Source: an uncultured Eubacterium sp.
Lineage (GTDB): Bacteria > Bacillota > Clostridia > Lachnospirales > CAG-274
Direction of reading: 5' to 3'
DNA length: 64,000 nucleotides
NCBI GenBank assembly: GCA_900551755.1
Contig: URXK01000001.1
Location: forward strand, 1 to 64,000
Shown here: positions 52,754 to 62,297 of the stretch, in pieces
How the letters are laid out: the number at the start of each line of letters is the position of its first letter
Position numbering within the stretch: position 1 is the first letter of the stretch
The notes under the pieces: model-generated
Seen by the model: only the letters and a program-made list of their open reading frames with translations
Told to the model about the DNA's origin: nothing
Database searches by the model: none
Program-made: the position numbers and the translations under genes

Positions 52754-53476
52754 ATGAATAATACAGATAAATTTTTAGATTTATATAGACAGCTTGAAAG
52801 AATAGGTCGAGCTAATTACTTTCCAGAAATTCCAGAAGGCTCACCTATTATAGCTAGACTTACGGCTATACCAGCCTTGAGAGAATTTAAGGAGGATATA
52901 GAATACTGTAGAGTAGTAAGAAATTTTCTTGTTCACACACCTAGAGTAAGAAATGTGTATCCAGTCATTCCTTCTGATGATATGATTAGGATACTTGAAA
53001 AATGTGTGGCTAGAGTTAAAAGTCCTACAAAGGCAATGGAATTTGCTGTTAGGCGAGAAAATATGTTTACAGCTTCACTTGGTGACAAAATAACTAAGGT
53101 TACAGATTATATGAATAGCAGAGGATTTACCCACATTCCTATTTTTGATGAGGGCAAACTTTTAGGTGTATTTAGTGACAATGTTATTTATTCATACATT
53201 TGTGATAGAGGTACAGTTCATATTGATGAAGATACGGAGCTTTTCGAGTTTATTAATTACTTAGGTTTAAGCTATCATATTAATGAATACTTTGCTTTTA
53301 TGAAAGCTGATGCAACCCTTTATGAGGCAGCAGATTTATTTAGCATTGATAGCAAATCTATGAAACAGCTTGCAGTTATTTTCTTTACAGACAATGGAAG
53401 AAGTGATGGCAATATTAAAGGTATGATGACACCTTATAGTTTACTAAGAGATGCTCCAGAGTATATAAATAATTAA
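52754..53476 (+). CDS. CBS-domain protein
   Basis: A 240-residue cytosolic protein. An N-terminal helical region (about 1-95) is followed by a CBS-like pair: KITKVTDYMNSRGFTHIPIFDEGKLLGVFSDNVIYSYI (about 102-140) and ADATLYEAADLFSIDSKSMKQLAVIFFTDN (about 180-210). CBS domains bind adenine nucleotides or metal-linked ligands. Being coupled to the permease (5-base gap, AAAGGTGAT before the ATG) suggests a regulatory link with the transporter, but this is inference. No homologous function is known to me. Confidence 0.8.
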   Translation: MNNTDKFLDLYRQLERIGRANYFPEIPEGSPIIARLTAIPALREFKEDIEYCRVVRNFLVHTPRVRNVYPVIPSDDMIRILEKCVARVKSPTKAMEFAVRRENMFTASLGDKITKVTDYMNSRGFTHIPIFDEGKLLGVFSDNVIYSYICDRGTVHIDEDTELFEFINYLGLSYHINEYFAFMKADATLYEAADLFSIDSKSMKQLAVIFFTDNGRSDGNIKGMMTPYSLLRDAPEYINN

Positions 53477-53501
53477 AATAACAAAATTAACGGAGGAAAT
53501 T

Positions 53502-54167
53502 ATGAAAAAGTTTTATTTTATTTTAGCAGCAGCTATGTTAAGTGTGTCTTTCACTGGCTGTGGCAAAACTGATACAGACCAGGCACAGGCAGAGGCAGCA
53601 TCAAAAGCTCCTATTACTTACGCACAAAATGACTTTGCTCTTTATTCAACTGATGATGATATGCAACCTGTTAAGTTCTTATGTATGTTAGGTGTTGACA
53701 ATTCAGCACTTAATAATAGTGATGACGAAACAGTTCAGTATTTAAAGCCATTTATTAAAGTTGAAACTGGCAAGTACAAGGTGGGTGACAAGGAAAACCC
53801 AGGCAAAACAAATGAAGAAGAACTTGTTAATTATTTTTCTTATTTAGGTAGCCACAAGTCAGTTATTAATGTTAAGGGTATAACAACAACTGGTATTGTT
53901 AAAGATGATGATAAATGTAGCACAGCCGATGATGTAATTAAGGCTTACGGCATTGATAAGGATAATGAGGAGTATATTATATCACAAGGTGAAAACAATG
54001 ACTATACTATTCAGTTAAACTTTAAGGATAGTGGCACAGAGGGTGTTGTTGATAGAATTGTTACTAAAAAGGGTGATGATTTATCTTCAGCTAATCAGAG
54101 ATATTCCCTTAGATTTAATATTATTAATGACCACGTACACGGCATTGAAGGCTATATGTACAACTAA
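53502..54167 (+). CDS. Predicted lipoprotein of unknown function
   Basis: A 221-residue lipoprotein: the signal ends LSVSFTGCGKT, so the mature N-terminal Cys is at about residue 20. A short acidic/Ala linker follows. The rest contains several D/N-rich loops (TDDDMQPVKF, VDNSALNNSDDE) and ends RYSLRFNIINDHVHGIEGYMYN. No domain is recognised. CGGAGG lies 8 bases before the ATG, 25 bases after the CBS gene, so it may share the metal-transport transcript. Confidence 0.75.
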   Translation: MKKFYFILAAAMLSVSFTGCGKTDTDQAQAEAASKAPITYAQNDFALYSTDDDMQPVKFLCMLGVDNSALNNSDDETVQYLKPFIKVETGKYKVGDKENPGKTNEEELVNYFSYLGSHKSVINVKGITTTGIVKDDDKCSTADDVIKAYGIDKDNEEYIISQGENNDYTIQLNFKDSGTEGVVDRIVTKKGDDLSSANQRYSLRFNIINDHVHGIEGYMYN

Positions 54168-54178
54168 AGGTGTAGAGT

Positions 54179-55906
54179 ATGAACATAAAAGATTATATAA
54201 AGAATAAAAAATTGTTGTGTGACGGAGCTTTTGGCACTTATTTTTCAACATTTAATGCTGGTATTTTGCCAGAAAAAGCTAATACAGCAGCTCCAGAGCT
54301 TGTTTTAAGAGTTCACAGAGATTATATTAAAGCTGGAGCAAATCTTATAAGAACTAATACCTTTGCATCAAACAAAAGAAGCCTAGGTTGTACAGATGAT
54401 GAATTAAAGGCAAATATAAAGTCAGCTTATTCCCTTGCTAAAATGGCAGCAGGTGACAATGTTTTTGTTGCTTGTGATATTGGACCTGAAAGTAAAGAGG
54501 ATTTTTACTTAATAGCAGACACATTTATTGAGTGTGGTGCTGAAATTATTGTTTTTGAAACATTTTCAGAGGTTGAGGAAATTATACCTGTTGTTAAGTA
54601 TATTAAGTCAAAAAATAAGGATATATTTGTTTTAACTCAATTTTGTGTAAATCAGCATAGCTACACAGAGGAGGGTATAAGTGCAGCAAGACTTTTTGAC
54701 AAGTGTAATCAGGTTGAAGAAATAGATGCCTTTGGTCTTAATTGTGGCGTTGGTCCTAGTCATTTGCTTGATATATTAAAGAAGATAAACTTAGAAACTG
54801 ATAAAATAATTACAGCATTTCCTAATGCCAGTTATCCATCTGTAGTTCAAGATAGAATGGTATTTCTTGACAACATTAATTATTTTTCAGAGGTTATGGC
54901 AGATATTGCCCATTATGCAGATGTTATAGGTGGCTGTTGTGGCACAAATCCACAGTATATTAAGGCTATTGGAGAAACAGTAGATATTAATGTGGATTTT
55001 GCTCATCATAGCTTTAAAAAGAAGGGTATAGCCAATGTTGCTGGTGAAGAAAAGCATAGTGGATTTTTTGCTGGTAAAGAGGGTAAAAAACTTATTGCTG
55101 TTGAGCTTGACCCACCAAAGGATAGTGATTGCACAGCCCTTATGGAAACAGCTAATTATCTTAAGACAAAAGATGTTGATGTTATTACATTTGCTGACTC
55201 ACCTAGTGGCAGAACAAGAGCTGATTCTGTATTAATGAGTATAAAGGCTGCCAAAGAGGTTGGCGTAAATGTTATGCCTCACATTTGTTGTCGTGATAAA
55301 AATGCTATTGCTATTAGCTCCCTTTTGTTAGGTGCTTATATTAATGATGTTAGAAATTTCCTTGTTATTACAGGTGACCCTGTTCCAAGCACAGCAAGAG
55401 ATAATGTTAAGGGTGTATTTAACTTTGACTCTGTAAGACTTATGGAATATATGCAGGAAATGAATAACGAAACCTTTGCAAGTGACAAACTTTGTTATGG
55501 TGGAGCAATTAACTATGCTAGAAGAAATATTGAAATTGAAATTAAGCGTATAGAAAATAAGATTAAGGCTGGAGCAGAGTTTTTCCTTACTCAGCCAGTA
55601 TTTGATGACAAGGATATTGAAACACTTAAGTACATAAGTTCAAGAGTAGATACTAAAATTTTAGTTGGCATTATGCCTCTTGTAAGCATAAGAAATGCTA
55701 ATTTTATTAAAAACGAAATAACAGGCATAAGTATACCAGATTCAGTTATTAATAGATTTAATAGTGATATGACAAAGGCTGAATCAGAGGCAGTAGGTAT
55801 TGAAATTGCAAAGGAAGTAATGGAAAAGGTGGGGGACTTTGCTGATGGTTTTTACTTTATGATACCTTTTAATAGACTATCAATAGCAAAAGCTCTTATT
55901 AAGTAA
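54179..55906 (+). CDS. Homocysteine S-methyltransferase / methylenetetrahydrofolate reductase fusion
   Basis: A 575-residue two-domain enzyme of the methionine cycle. Residues about 1-285 are a homocysteine S-methyltransferase with zinc-binding Cys in NCGVGPS and VIGGCCGTNPQYIKAIG. Residues about 300-575 are an MTHFR (MetF) flavoprotein: VELDPPKDSD, HICCRDKN, TGDPVPS, FFLTQPVFD. Such bifunctional proteins are known in Bacillota and Actinobacteria. Together they could make methyl-THF and methylate homocysteine. AAAGGTG precedes the ATG; the HPrK-like gene follows after 12 bases. Confidence 0.9.
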   Translation: MNIKDYIKNKKLLCDGAFGTYFSTFNAGILPEKANTAAPELVLRVHRDYIKAGANLIRTNTFASNKRSLGCTDDELKANIKSAYSLAKMAAGDNVFVACDIGPESKEDFYLIADTFIECGAEIIVFETFSEVEEIIPVVKYIKSKNKDIFVLTQFCVNQHSYTEEGISAARLFDKCNQVEEIDAFGLNCGVGPSHLLDILKKINLETDKIITAFPNASYPSVVQDRMVFLDNINYFSEVMADIAHYADVIGGCCGTNPQYIKAIGETVDINVDFAHHSFKKKGIANVAGEEKHSGFFAGKEGKKLIAVELDPPKDSDCTALMETANYLKTKDVDVITFADSPSGRTRADSVLMSIKAAKEVGVNVMPHICCRDKNAIAISSLLLGAYINDVRNFLVITGDPVPSTARDNVKGVFNFDSVRLMEYMQEMNNETFASDKLCYGGAINYARRNIEIEIKRIENKIKAGAEFFLTQPVFDDKDIETLKYISSRVDTKILVGIMPLVSIRNANFIKNEITGISIPDSVINRFNSDMTKAESEAVGIEIAKEVMEKVGDFADGFYFMIPFNRLSIAKALIK

Positions 55907-55918
55907 AAGGAGAAACTT

Positions 55919-56644
55919 ATGTTAAAGAAATTAAGGGTTGCAGAGCTTAATGTGGAAATAGACCTTAAATATGATAGAACACTTAAGCAATCTAAGGATT
56001 ATGAGGCAGATTTTGATGATTATAATATATCAATAGATATACCAAAGGTTGATATTGAAAGAATACATAGCGAAAATCCACAAGTAAGTTCTGATGATAT
56101 TGAGTATATATATACAGGAGCAGCTTTTTATGAGTCTTTACTTCATTTTAAGGGATTTATGCTCCATTCAAGTGGCGTTGTTGTGGATAATTATGCTTAT
56201 TTGTTTTCTGCTGACCCTGGCACAGGCAAATCAACACACACTAGCTTGTGGTTAAAGTATTTTGGCGAAGATAGGGCAAAAATTATTAATGATGATAAGC
56301 CAGCCATTCGTATGATAGATGATAAACTTTATGTTTATGGTACTCCGTGGAGTGGTAAAACTGACCAAAACATAAATATGAAAGTGCCAATTGGTGCTAT
56401 TGTATTTTTGGAAAGGTCACAGGATAACTGGATTAAGGAAATAAAGCCACAAGAGGCTATTCCCTTTATATTGCAACAAACTGTTAGACCTGAAAAAGAA
56501 GAAGTAATGATTAAACTTTTGGATATGCTTGATATTGTTCTTAGAAGGGTTAAACTTTATAAACTTGGTTGCAATATGTCTGAAGAAGCTGTTAAAGTAA
56601 GCTACAACGGCATAAAAGTTGGAGGTAAAGAAAATGAAAATTAA
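55919..56644 (+). CDS. HPr kinase-like P-loop protein
   Basis: A 241-residue protein with a HprK-like kinase core. Walker A is in SADPGTGKSTHTSLW (Asp99-Thr106, Gly103-Lys104-Ser105), followed by ARIINDD-type KIINDDKPAIRMID, which resembles the HprK Asp pair, and YGTPWSGKTDQN. The N-terminal half (about 1-85) is unlike the HprK N domain. The family occurs beside PqqD and peptidase genes in RiPP-like clusters, and a homologue phosphorylates the lasso peptide paeninodin. The overlap of its 3' end with the PqqD gene (11 bases) indicates coupled translation. The target of phosphorylation here is unknown. Confidence 0.78.
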   Translation: MLKKLRVAELNVEIDLKYDRTLKQSKDYEADFDDYNISIDIPKVDIERIHSENPQVSSDDIEYIYTGAAFYESLLHFKGFMLHSSGVVVDNYAYLFSADPGTGKSTHTSLWLKYFGEDRAKIINDDKPAIRMIDDKLYVYGTPWSGKTDQNINMKVPIGAIVFLERSQDNWIKEIKPQEAIPFILQQTVRPEKEEVMIKLLDMLDIVLRRVKLYKLGCNMSEEAVKVSYNGIKVGGKENEN

Positions 56645-56900
56645 AGAAGGCTATTTGTTAAGAGAGGTTGCAGGTAGCAACATTGTTGTGCCAGTAGGTT
56701 CTGGTAATATGGATTTTAGTGGTGTTATTACATTAAATGAGGTTGGTTCTTTTATTTGGAAACAGCTTGAAAAGGATACAACAAAAGAAGAAGTGTTAAA
56801 TAATCTTCTTGCTGAATATGATGTTGATAAAGCTACAGCAGAGAGTGACATTGATGAGTTTATTAATAAGTTAAAGGGAGCTGAACTCCTTGCAGACTAA
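56634..56900 (+). CDS. PqqD-family peptide chaperone
   Basis: An 88-residue PqqD-like protein: the start (MKIKEGYLLREVAGSNIVVPVGSGNMDFSGVITLNEVGSFIWKQLEKDTTKEEVLNNLLAEYDV) has the winged-helix PqqD/RiPP-recognition pattern with NEVGSFIW and the D/E-rich third helix. PqqD proteins bind leader peptides in RiPP pathways. The ATG at 56634 has GGAGG 8 bases upstream inside the kinase gene. Its stop overlaps the next gene's start by 11 bases. No precursor peptide is seen in the window. Confidence 0.85.
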   Translation: MKIKEGYLLREVAGSNIVVPVGSGNMDFSGVITLNEVGSFIWKQLEKDTTKEEVLNNLLAEYDVDKATAESDIDEFINKLKGAELLAD

Positions 56901-57348
56901 ATCTGTTACACTTTCAGATGTGTATGATGTTATGATGGAAATGCTAAATAGCGGGGGTACTGTTAATTTTAACCCTCGTGGCACAAGTATGTTGCCTACA
57001 TTGCATAATGACGGTGATAGGGTTGTTTTGAAAAAGTTTAAGACTTTAAAAAAATATGACTTGCCTCTTTATTTAAGAGATGATGGTCAGTTTGTACTTC
57101 ATAGAGTTCATAAGGTCAATAGTGATGGCACTTATAGTATGTGTGGAGATAATCAGTGGCATTTAGAAAAGGGTATTAGAACTGACCAGATAATTGGTAC
57201 TGTTGTGTCTATACAAAGGGGGAATAAGGTTATTAAAACTTCAAACCTTTTGTATAGATGTTATGTTGTTTTGTGGGTAAAGAGTAGAGTTCTTAGGAGA
57301 ATTGTTGTTGGTGGATTTAGGAAGATAAAGAGAATAGGTAATAGGTAA
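56890..57348 (+). CDS. S24/S26-type signal-peptidase-like protein
   Basis: A 152-residue protein starting at TTG 56890, which overlaps the PqqD stop. Key motifs of S24/S26 serine-lysine peptidases are present: NPRGTSMLPTLHNDGDRVVLKKF with nucleophile Ser33 and candidate Lys48/49, then FVLHRVHKVN and MCGDNQWHLEKGI. The C-terminal region (about 125-140, LLYRCYVVLWV) is weakly hydrophobic. The N-terminal membrane anchor of normal SipW/LepB is absent. It may cut a peptide handled by PqqD and the kinase. A start further downstream at a Met codon (YDVMMEM) is possible. Confidence 0.78.
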   Translation: MQTKSVTLSDVYDVMMEMLNSGGTVNFNPRGTSMLPTLHNDGDRVVLKKFKTLKKYDLPLYLRDDGQFVLHRVHKVNSDGTYSMCGDNQWHLEKGIRTDQIIGTVVSIQRGNKVIKTSNLLYRCYVVLWVKSRVLRRIVVGGFRKIKRIGNR

Positions 57349-57352
57349 AGAT

Positions 57353-57757
57353 GGAAACCCTTCCGTCAACCTACGGTTGCCACCTTCCCTATAAGGGAAA
57401 GTAAATGATAAAACCTACAGATAATTTATAAGTAAAAGTACAGCTTATTTATACATTACAATTATAAAGGACGACCAATGGTCGCCCCTACAATTTAACT
57501 GTTCATTATTTGTAATTTGAATGTTATTTTTATAATTATTATATTACAATATTAACTGTAATAATATGTAAAGTAGCATTTTATTTGTAGGGGTGAGCAT
57601 ATTGCACCGAAAGATTTATCGGCAAATCCATAAAATTTGTTTTTGCGTAGCAAAAATGCTGATGCTCGTCCTTACATAAGGATAAAAGAAAGGTTAAAAA
57701 GTCACAATATAGCTCCACTTATAGGGGAGCTGGCACGAAGTGACTGAGGGGTTTCCA
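57353..57757. repeat. Long composite palindromic repeat
   Basis: A 405-base version of the element at 10-212. It begins GGAAACCCTTCC (57353) and ends GAGGGGTTTCC (57757). Modules in order: CCTTCCCTATAAGGGAAAG, an A hairpin in minus orientation (57469-57492), an enlarged A hairpin (57586-57671) with about 40 extra bases inserted in its loop, and GCTCCACTTATAGGGGAGC. It fills the space between the S26-like gene and mnmG and ends about 30 bases before the mnmG start. Confidence 0.78.
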
Positions 57758-57790
57758 AAAACTACAATAAAAAACTACAGAGGTGAAAAA

Positions 57791-59671
57791 ATGGGAAATT
57801 TATATACAGCTGATGAAGTTGATGTATGCGTCATAGGTGCAGGTCACGCAGGTTGTGAGGCAGCATTAGCTACAGCAAGAATGGGACTAAAGACAATATT
57901 ATTTGCATTAAATCTTGATAGTATTGCAATGATGCCTTGCAACCCACACATAGGAGGTAGCTCAAAGGGTCATTTAGTTAGAGAAATAGATGCCTTAGGT
58001 GGCGAAATGGGCAAAAACATTGACAAAACCTATTTGCAAATAAAGATGCTTAACACAGGCAAAGGCCCTGCCGTTTATTCATTAAGAGCCCAAGCCGACA
58101 AGGCTAAATATCACACAGAAATGAAAAAGGTTCTTGAAAACACAGAAAACCTTTTAATTAGACAGGGTGAAATTGTTGATATATTAACAGAAGCTGGCAA
58201 GGTATGTGGTGTTGTGTCTGAAAGTAATGCACTTTACAAATGTAAGGCAGCCATAATATGTAGTGGTACATATTTACAGTCACGATGTCTTTATGGTGAT
58301 ACCATTATTGAGAGTGGTCCAAACGGCTTAAGAAGGTCAGAAAAATTAAGTGCCTGTCTTGAAAGATTAGGTATAAAACTCTTTAGATACAAAACTGGTA
58401 CACCGGCTAGAGTAGATGCTAAGACAGTTGACCTTTCTAAAATGAAAGCACAGCCAGGTGATGAAAAGGTTGTTCCATTTTCATTTGAAAACATTGGCAA
58501 AAACATTGATAAGGAGCAATACGATTGCTATTTAACTTATACAAATGAGGAAACTCACAATATTATAAGAGCAAATCTTGACCGTTCTCCTTTGTATTCT
58601 GGTGTAATTGAGGGTACTGGTCCTAGATATTGCCCGTCTATTGAGGATAAAGTTGTTAGGTTTGCTGATAAAACACAGCACCAAATTTTTGTTGAGCCAG
58701 AGGGTGAAGATACTAATGAAATGTATATTCAGGGTATGAGTTCATCACTTCCAGAAGATGTGCAGTTGGCTATGTATAGAACTATACCAGGACTTGAAAA
58801 TGTACAGTTTACAAGAACAGCTTACGCTATAGAGTATGATTGTATTGATGCTAATCAGCTTAAGTTGAGCCTTGAATTTAAGAATATAAAGGGTCTTTTT
58901 TCAGCCGGTCAGTTTAATGGTACAAGTGGCTATGAGGAGGCTGCTGCTCAGGGTATTATTAGTGGTATCAATGCAGGTGCTTATATTAAGGGCGTTGAGC
59001 CTCTTATTCTTGATAGAAGTGAGGGCTATATTGGTGTTCTTATTGATGATATTATTACTAAGGAGAGTAGAGAGCCTTACAGAATGATGACTTCAAGAGC
59101 AGAATATAGACTTCTTTTAAGACAGGATAATGCAGATTTAAGACTTACAGAATATGGTTATAAATATGGACTTATATCACAGGAAAGATTTGATAGATTT
59201 TTAGCTAAAAAGTCTGCTATTGAGGCTGAAATAAAGAGAGTAAGTAAGATTAACTTTGGACCAACTAATGAGGTTAATAGCCTTCTTGAAAGTCTTGGCA
59301 GCTCTCCTTTGTCAACTGGTGTAAATATGGGTGATATTATTAAGCGACCAGAAATTACTTATGATATGCTTGCACCAATTGATACTGAAAGACCTGAATT
59401 AAGTGATGAAGTTAAAGAGCAGGTTAATATTCAGATTAAGTATGAAGGCTATATTGCAAGACAGATGAAGCAGGTTGAGGCATTTAAAAAACTTGAGGCT
59501 AAAAAGATACCAGATAATATTGATTATGATGATGTTATGGGTCTTAGACTTGAAGCAACACAAAAGTTTAAGGCTGTTAGACCTGTTAATATTGGTCAGG
59601 CTAGTAGAATAAGCGGTGTTAGTCCGGCTGATGTTAATATGCTTTTGGTTTACTTGAATGGTAGAAGATAG
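57791..59671 (+). CDS. mnmG: tRNA uridine-5-carboxymethylaminomethyl modification enzyme MnmG
   Basis: FAD-dependent enzyme that with MnmE modifies the wobble uridine of tRNAs. The 626-residue protein is full length, with [22 protein letters not shown] (FAD), [24 protein letters not shown], and [32 protein letters not shown]. The ATG at 57791 has GAGGTG 7 bases before it; an upstream in-frame GTG lies inside the repeat. mnmE is not adjacent, unlike in many Bacillota. Confidence 0.95.
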   Translation: MGNLYTADEVDVCVIGAGHAGCEAALATARMGLKTILFALNLDSIAMMPCNPHIGGSSKGHLVREIDALGGEMGKNIDKTYLQIKMLNTGKGPAVYSLRAQADKAKYHTEMKKVLENTENLLIRQGEIVDILTEAGKVCGVVSESNALYKCKAAIICSGTYLQSRCLYGDTIIESGPNGLRRSEKLSACLERLGIKLFRYKTGTPARVDAKTVDLSKMKAQPGDEKVVPFSFENIGKNIDKEQYDCYLTYTNEETHNIIRANLDRSPLYSGVIEGTGPRYCPSIEDKVVRFADKTQHQIFVEPEGEDTNEMYIQGMSSSLPEDVQLAMYRTIPGLENVQFTRTAYAIEYDCIDANQLKLSLEFKNIKGLFSAGQFNGTSGYEEAAAQGIISGINAGAYIKGVEPLILDRSEGYIGVLIDDIITKESREPYRMMTSRAEYRLLLRQDNADLRLTEYGYKYGLISQERFDRFLAKKSAIEAEIKRVSKINFGPTNEVNSLLESLGSSPLSTGVNMGDIIKRPEITYDMLAPIDTERPELSDEVKEQVNIQIKYEGYIARQMKQVEAFKKLEAKKIPDNIDYDDVMGLRLEATQKFKAVRPVNIGQASRISGVSPADVNMLLVYLNGRR

Positions 59672-59679
59672 TAGTATGA

Positions 59680-59707
59680 AAAGGTGAGCGTTTTGCTTGC
59701 CTTTTTT
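59680..59707 (+). terminator. Intrinsic terminator after mnmG
   Basis: AAAGGTGAGCG pairs with TGCTTGCCTTT around TTT, followed by T residues; 9 bases after the stop. Confidence 0.8.
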
Positions 59708-59778
59708 GTTTGGGTTATAATGTAAGAATGGGTTATTTTTTTGGTGATAGTAATATGGTTATTTGTAGTAGTTAAATT

Positions 59779-60190
59779 GGGCGACCGATGGTCGACCCTA
59801 CAAGTAAACAGTAACTACTACTTATTATCTATTATTTATTACTTGTTACCTAAATAGAAACCACTCAGTCACTGCGTGCCAGCTCCCCTAAGAGTGGAGC
59901 TATATTGTGACTTTTTAGCTATTTTTTTATCATATAAGAACAGGTTATTTGTAGGGGCGATTAGTAATCGCCCGATGTAACTGTTACGAATGCTGGTCAT
60001 AGAGGCGAGCATCAGCATTTTTGATACACAAAAACAAATCTTACAGATTTGCCGATAAATCTTTCGGTGCAATATGCTTGTCCCTACAAGTAAACAGTAA
60101 CTACTACTTATTATCTATTATTTATTACTTGTTACCTAAATAGAAATCCCTCAGTCACTGTGTGACAGCTCCTCTAGAAGTGGAGCTAAA
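59779..60190. repeat. Cluster of A and B palindromic repeat modules
   Basis: The modules seen elsewhere are stacked here: an A hairpin (59779-59802, minus), a B module (59856-59905), an A hairpin with altered core GGGGCGATTA/TAATCGCCC (59950-59973), an enlarged A hairpin (60003-60088, minus), and a second B module (60142-60190). Spacers between B modules are themselves repeated: ACAAGTAAACAGTAACTACT and the following A/T-rich stretch occur at about 59801 and 60086. No coding region is present. Confidence 0.78.
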
Positions 60191-60312
60191 CTGTTAATTC
60201 TTAGCTGTTCATTTATCATATTATTGTTTATTTGTCATTAAATGTCACTTATTTTATGTTATTATAATAATAAATAATGGATATGTTTAATATAAATGTC
60301 AAAAATTATATG

Positions 60313-60566
60313 TTGGGGCAAAATAACACAGTATAAGGGCAAGTTAAGGGCAAAAAAAGGGCATAAAAAAGCCAGTATTTATGCGGTTGGGGGCAATAAG
60401 GGCAATATATTTTAAATATAAATATATTATAATAATAAAAATATATATAAATATAAAATATACCATTTTTGCCCTTAATACATAAAAATAGGGCTGTAAG
60501 GCTAGTAATTACTAGGGTTTCAAGGTTTTTACATTTTGCCCCTAAATATGCCCCAAATTGCCCTTA
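60313..60566. repeat. Inverted array of GGGCA motifs around an AT-rich core
   Basis: Six plus-strand GGGCA copies (60316, 60337, 60348, 60359, 60391, 60400), mostly followed by A residues, precede a core of about 60 A/T-only bases (60405-60464). Four TGCCC copies (60470, 60537, 60549, 60559) follow in inverted order, and CTAGTAATTACTAG (about 60501) is a palindrome inside. The arrangement resembles iteron clusters or origin-like elements, but no replication gene is near. No open reading frame fits this region. Confidence 0.6.
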
Positions 60567-60583
60567 ATAATATTTTTTTAAGA

Positions 60584-60614
60584 AATAAAAAAGACGACAA
60601 ATTAATGTCGTCTT
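60584..60614 (-). terminator. Intrinsic terminator after thrC
   Basis: AAGACGACA (60591-60599) pairs with TGTCGTCTT (60606-60614) around 6 bases; the minus strand continues into a T-rich run. It lies 18 bases beyond the thrC stop. Confidence 0.85.
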
Positions 60615-60631
60615 AAAAATGGAAATATATA

Positions 60632-62098
60632 TTACTTTAACTTATTCTGAACAAAGCTCTTAAGTTCATCTCTGCCAATAACAGTCTTATGAAGAACTTC
60701 TCTCTTGTCGATACCCTTAATAGGAGTAGGAATAGCAACACCAGAAACCTTTTCAAGTTCATCTAAAGCAGCAAATGGTTCAATGTCAGCATACTTGCTA
60801 TCAATAGCCTTTAAAACATCTTTAGCAAACTTATAAGGGCTAGCTGTAGATACAACTACATTAGGAGTCTTGTCACCAGTTTCAGCAACATACTTGTCAT
60901 AAGATGCCTTAGCAACAGCTGTATGAGTATCCATTACATAATGAGCCTCATCAAAAAGACCCTTAATAGCATTAAATGTTTCATCAACAGTTGCATATTC
61001 GCCAACAAACTCGTCCTCAATCTTAAATTCATAGCTACCCTTAGTGTTAAGGTCAGTCATCATATTCTTAGTAGCTTCTGTATCACTTAAGTGATATAAA
61101 AGTCTTTCAAGGTTAGATGAAATAAGAATATCCATTGAAGGAGAAACAGTTACAACGAAATCTCTATCCTTAATAGTGTAAGCACCAGTCTTAAAGAAGT
61201 CATATAATACCTTGTTGTCATTTGATGCACAAATTAACTTGTTTACAGGAAGCCCCATATTCTTAGCATAATAACCAGCAAGAATATCACCAAAGTTACC
61301 AGTTGGAACAGTAAAGTTAATCTTGTCACCCATATTAATCTTGCCTGCTTTAACCATCTGTGCGTAAGCATAGAAGTAGTAAACAATCTGTGGAGCAAGA
61401 CGACCAATGTTAATAGAGTTAGCAGATGAGAATACATAACCCTTTTCCTTTAACTCAGCCTTTAACTCATTGTCAGTAAATATCTTCTTAACAGCTGTCT
61501 GAGCATCATCAAAGTTACCCTTGATACCAACTACGCAAGTGTTCTTGCCAGTCTGAGTAACCATCTGTGCCTTCTGAACTGCTGATACACCATCTTCTGG
61601 GAAGAATACAATAATCTGTGTACCTTCAACATCAGCAAAGCCCTCTAATGCAGCCTTACCAGTATCACCAGAAGTAGCAGTTAAAATAACGATTTCTTCA
61701 TTTACACCGTTCTTCTTAGCAGCAGTCTTTAAAAGATAAGGAAGAATAGAAAGTGCCATATCCTTAAAAGCAATAGTTCTGCCGTGGAAAAGTTCAAGGA
61801 AACTATCATTACCAGCAAATACAACTGGAGCAATAGTCTTTGTGTCAAACTTTTCATCATAAGCTGAATTGATGCAATATCTTAATTCATCTTCAGTATA
61901 GTCAGTAAGAACAAGCTTTAATACCTGATAAGCAAGCTCCTGATAGCTGTATTCAGTAATAGCCTCTAATGGGAAATCAATCTTAGGCATTGTTTCTGGT
62001 ACATAAAGACCACCGTCTTCAGCAATACCCTTAACAATAGCCTGACTAGCAGTTACCTTTGTTTTGTCGCCTCTTGTACTTTTAAACATAATATTCAT
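60632..62098 (-). CDS. thrC: Threonine synthase
   Basis: PLP enzyme that converts O-phosphohomoserine to threonine. The 488-residue chain is the longer class found in many Clostridia and Gammaproteobacteria. The PLP lysine is in HGRTIAFKDMALSILPYLL; the N-terminal FKSTRGDKTKVTASQAIVKGIAEDGGLYVPE, the TATSGDTGKAALEGF loop and FTVPTGNFGDILAGYYAK are typical. The start follows AGAGG. No thrB or hom gene is nearby. Monocistronic, with its own terminator. Confidence 0.95.
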   Translation of the reverse strand: MNIMFKSTRGDKTKVTASQAIVKGIAEDGGLYVPETMPKIDFPLEAITEYSYQELAYQVLKLVLTDYTEDELRYCINSAYDEKFDTKTIAPVVFAGNDSFLELFHGRTIAFKDMALSILPYLLKTAAKKNGVNEEIVILTATSGDTGKAALEGFADVEGTQIIVFFPEDGVSAVQKAQMVTQTGKNTCVVGIKGNFDDAQTAVKKIFTDNELKAELKEKGYVFSSANSINIGRLAPQIVYYFYAYAQMVKAGKINMGDKINFTVPTGNFGDILAGYYAKNMGLPVNKLICASNDNKVLYDFFKTGAYTIKDRDFVVTVSPSMDILISSNLERLLYHLSDTEATKNMMTDLNTKGSYEFKIEDEFVGEYATVDETFNAIKGLFDEAHYVMDTHTAVAKASYDKYVAETGDKTPNVVVSTASPYKFAKDVLKAIDSKYADIEPFAALDELEKVSGVAIPTPIKGIDKREVLHKTVIGRDELKSFVQNKLK

Positions 62099-62297
62099 AA
62101 TCTTATTACCTCTTTTAAAATAATATACAATAATTATATTATTTAATTCTATAATATTTTTTTTACTTTGTCAATTTATTTGAGTAAATTGTTTTATATT
62201 TTTATGTAATATATTACTTGTAAATACATTTTTCAGTTGATATAATTAAAATATAGTAAAATATGAATAAAAGCGACAGTAAAAAGGAGGATACACA

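Noticed and set aside
60313..60566. Chromosomal replication origin
   Set aside because: No DnaA boxes (TTATCCACA-type) and no dnaA, dnaN or gyr genes are near. The motif is GGGCA, which does not fit DnaA.
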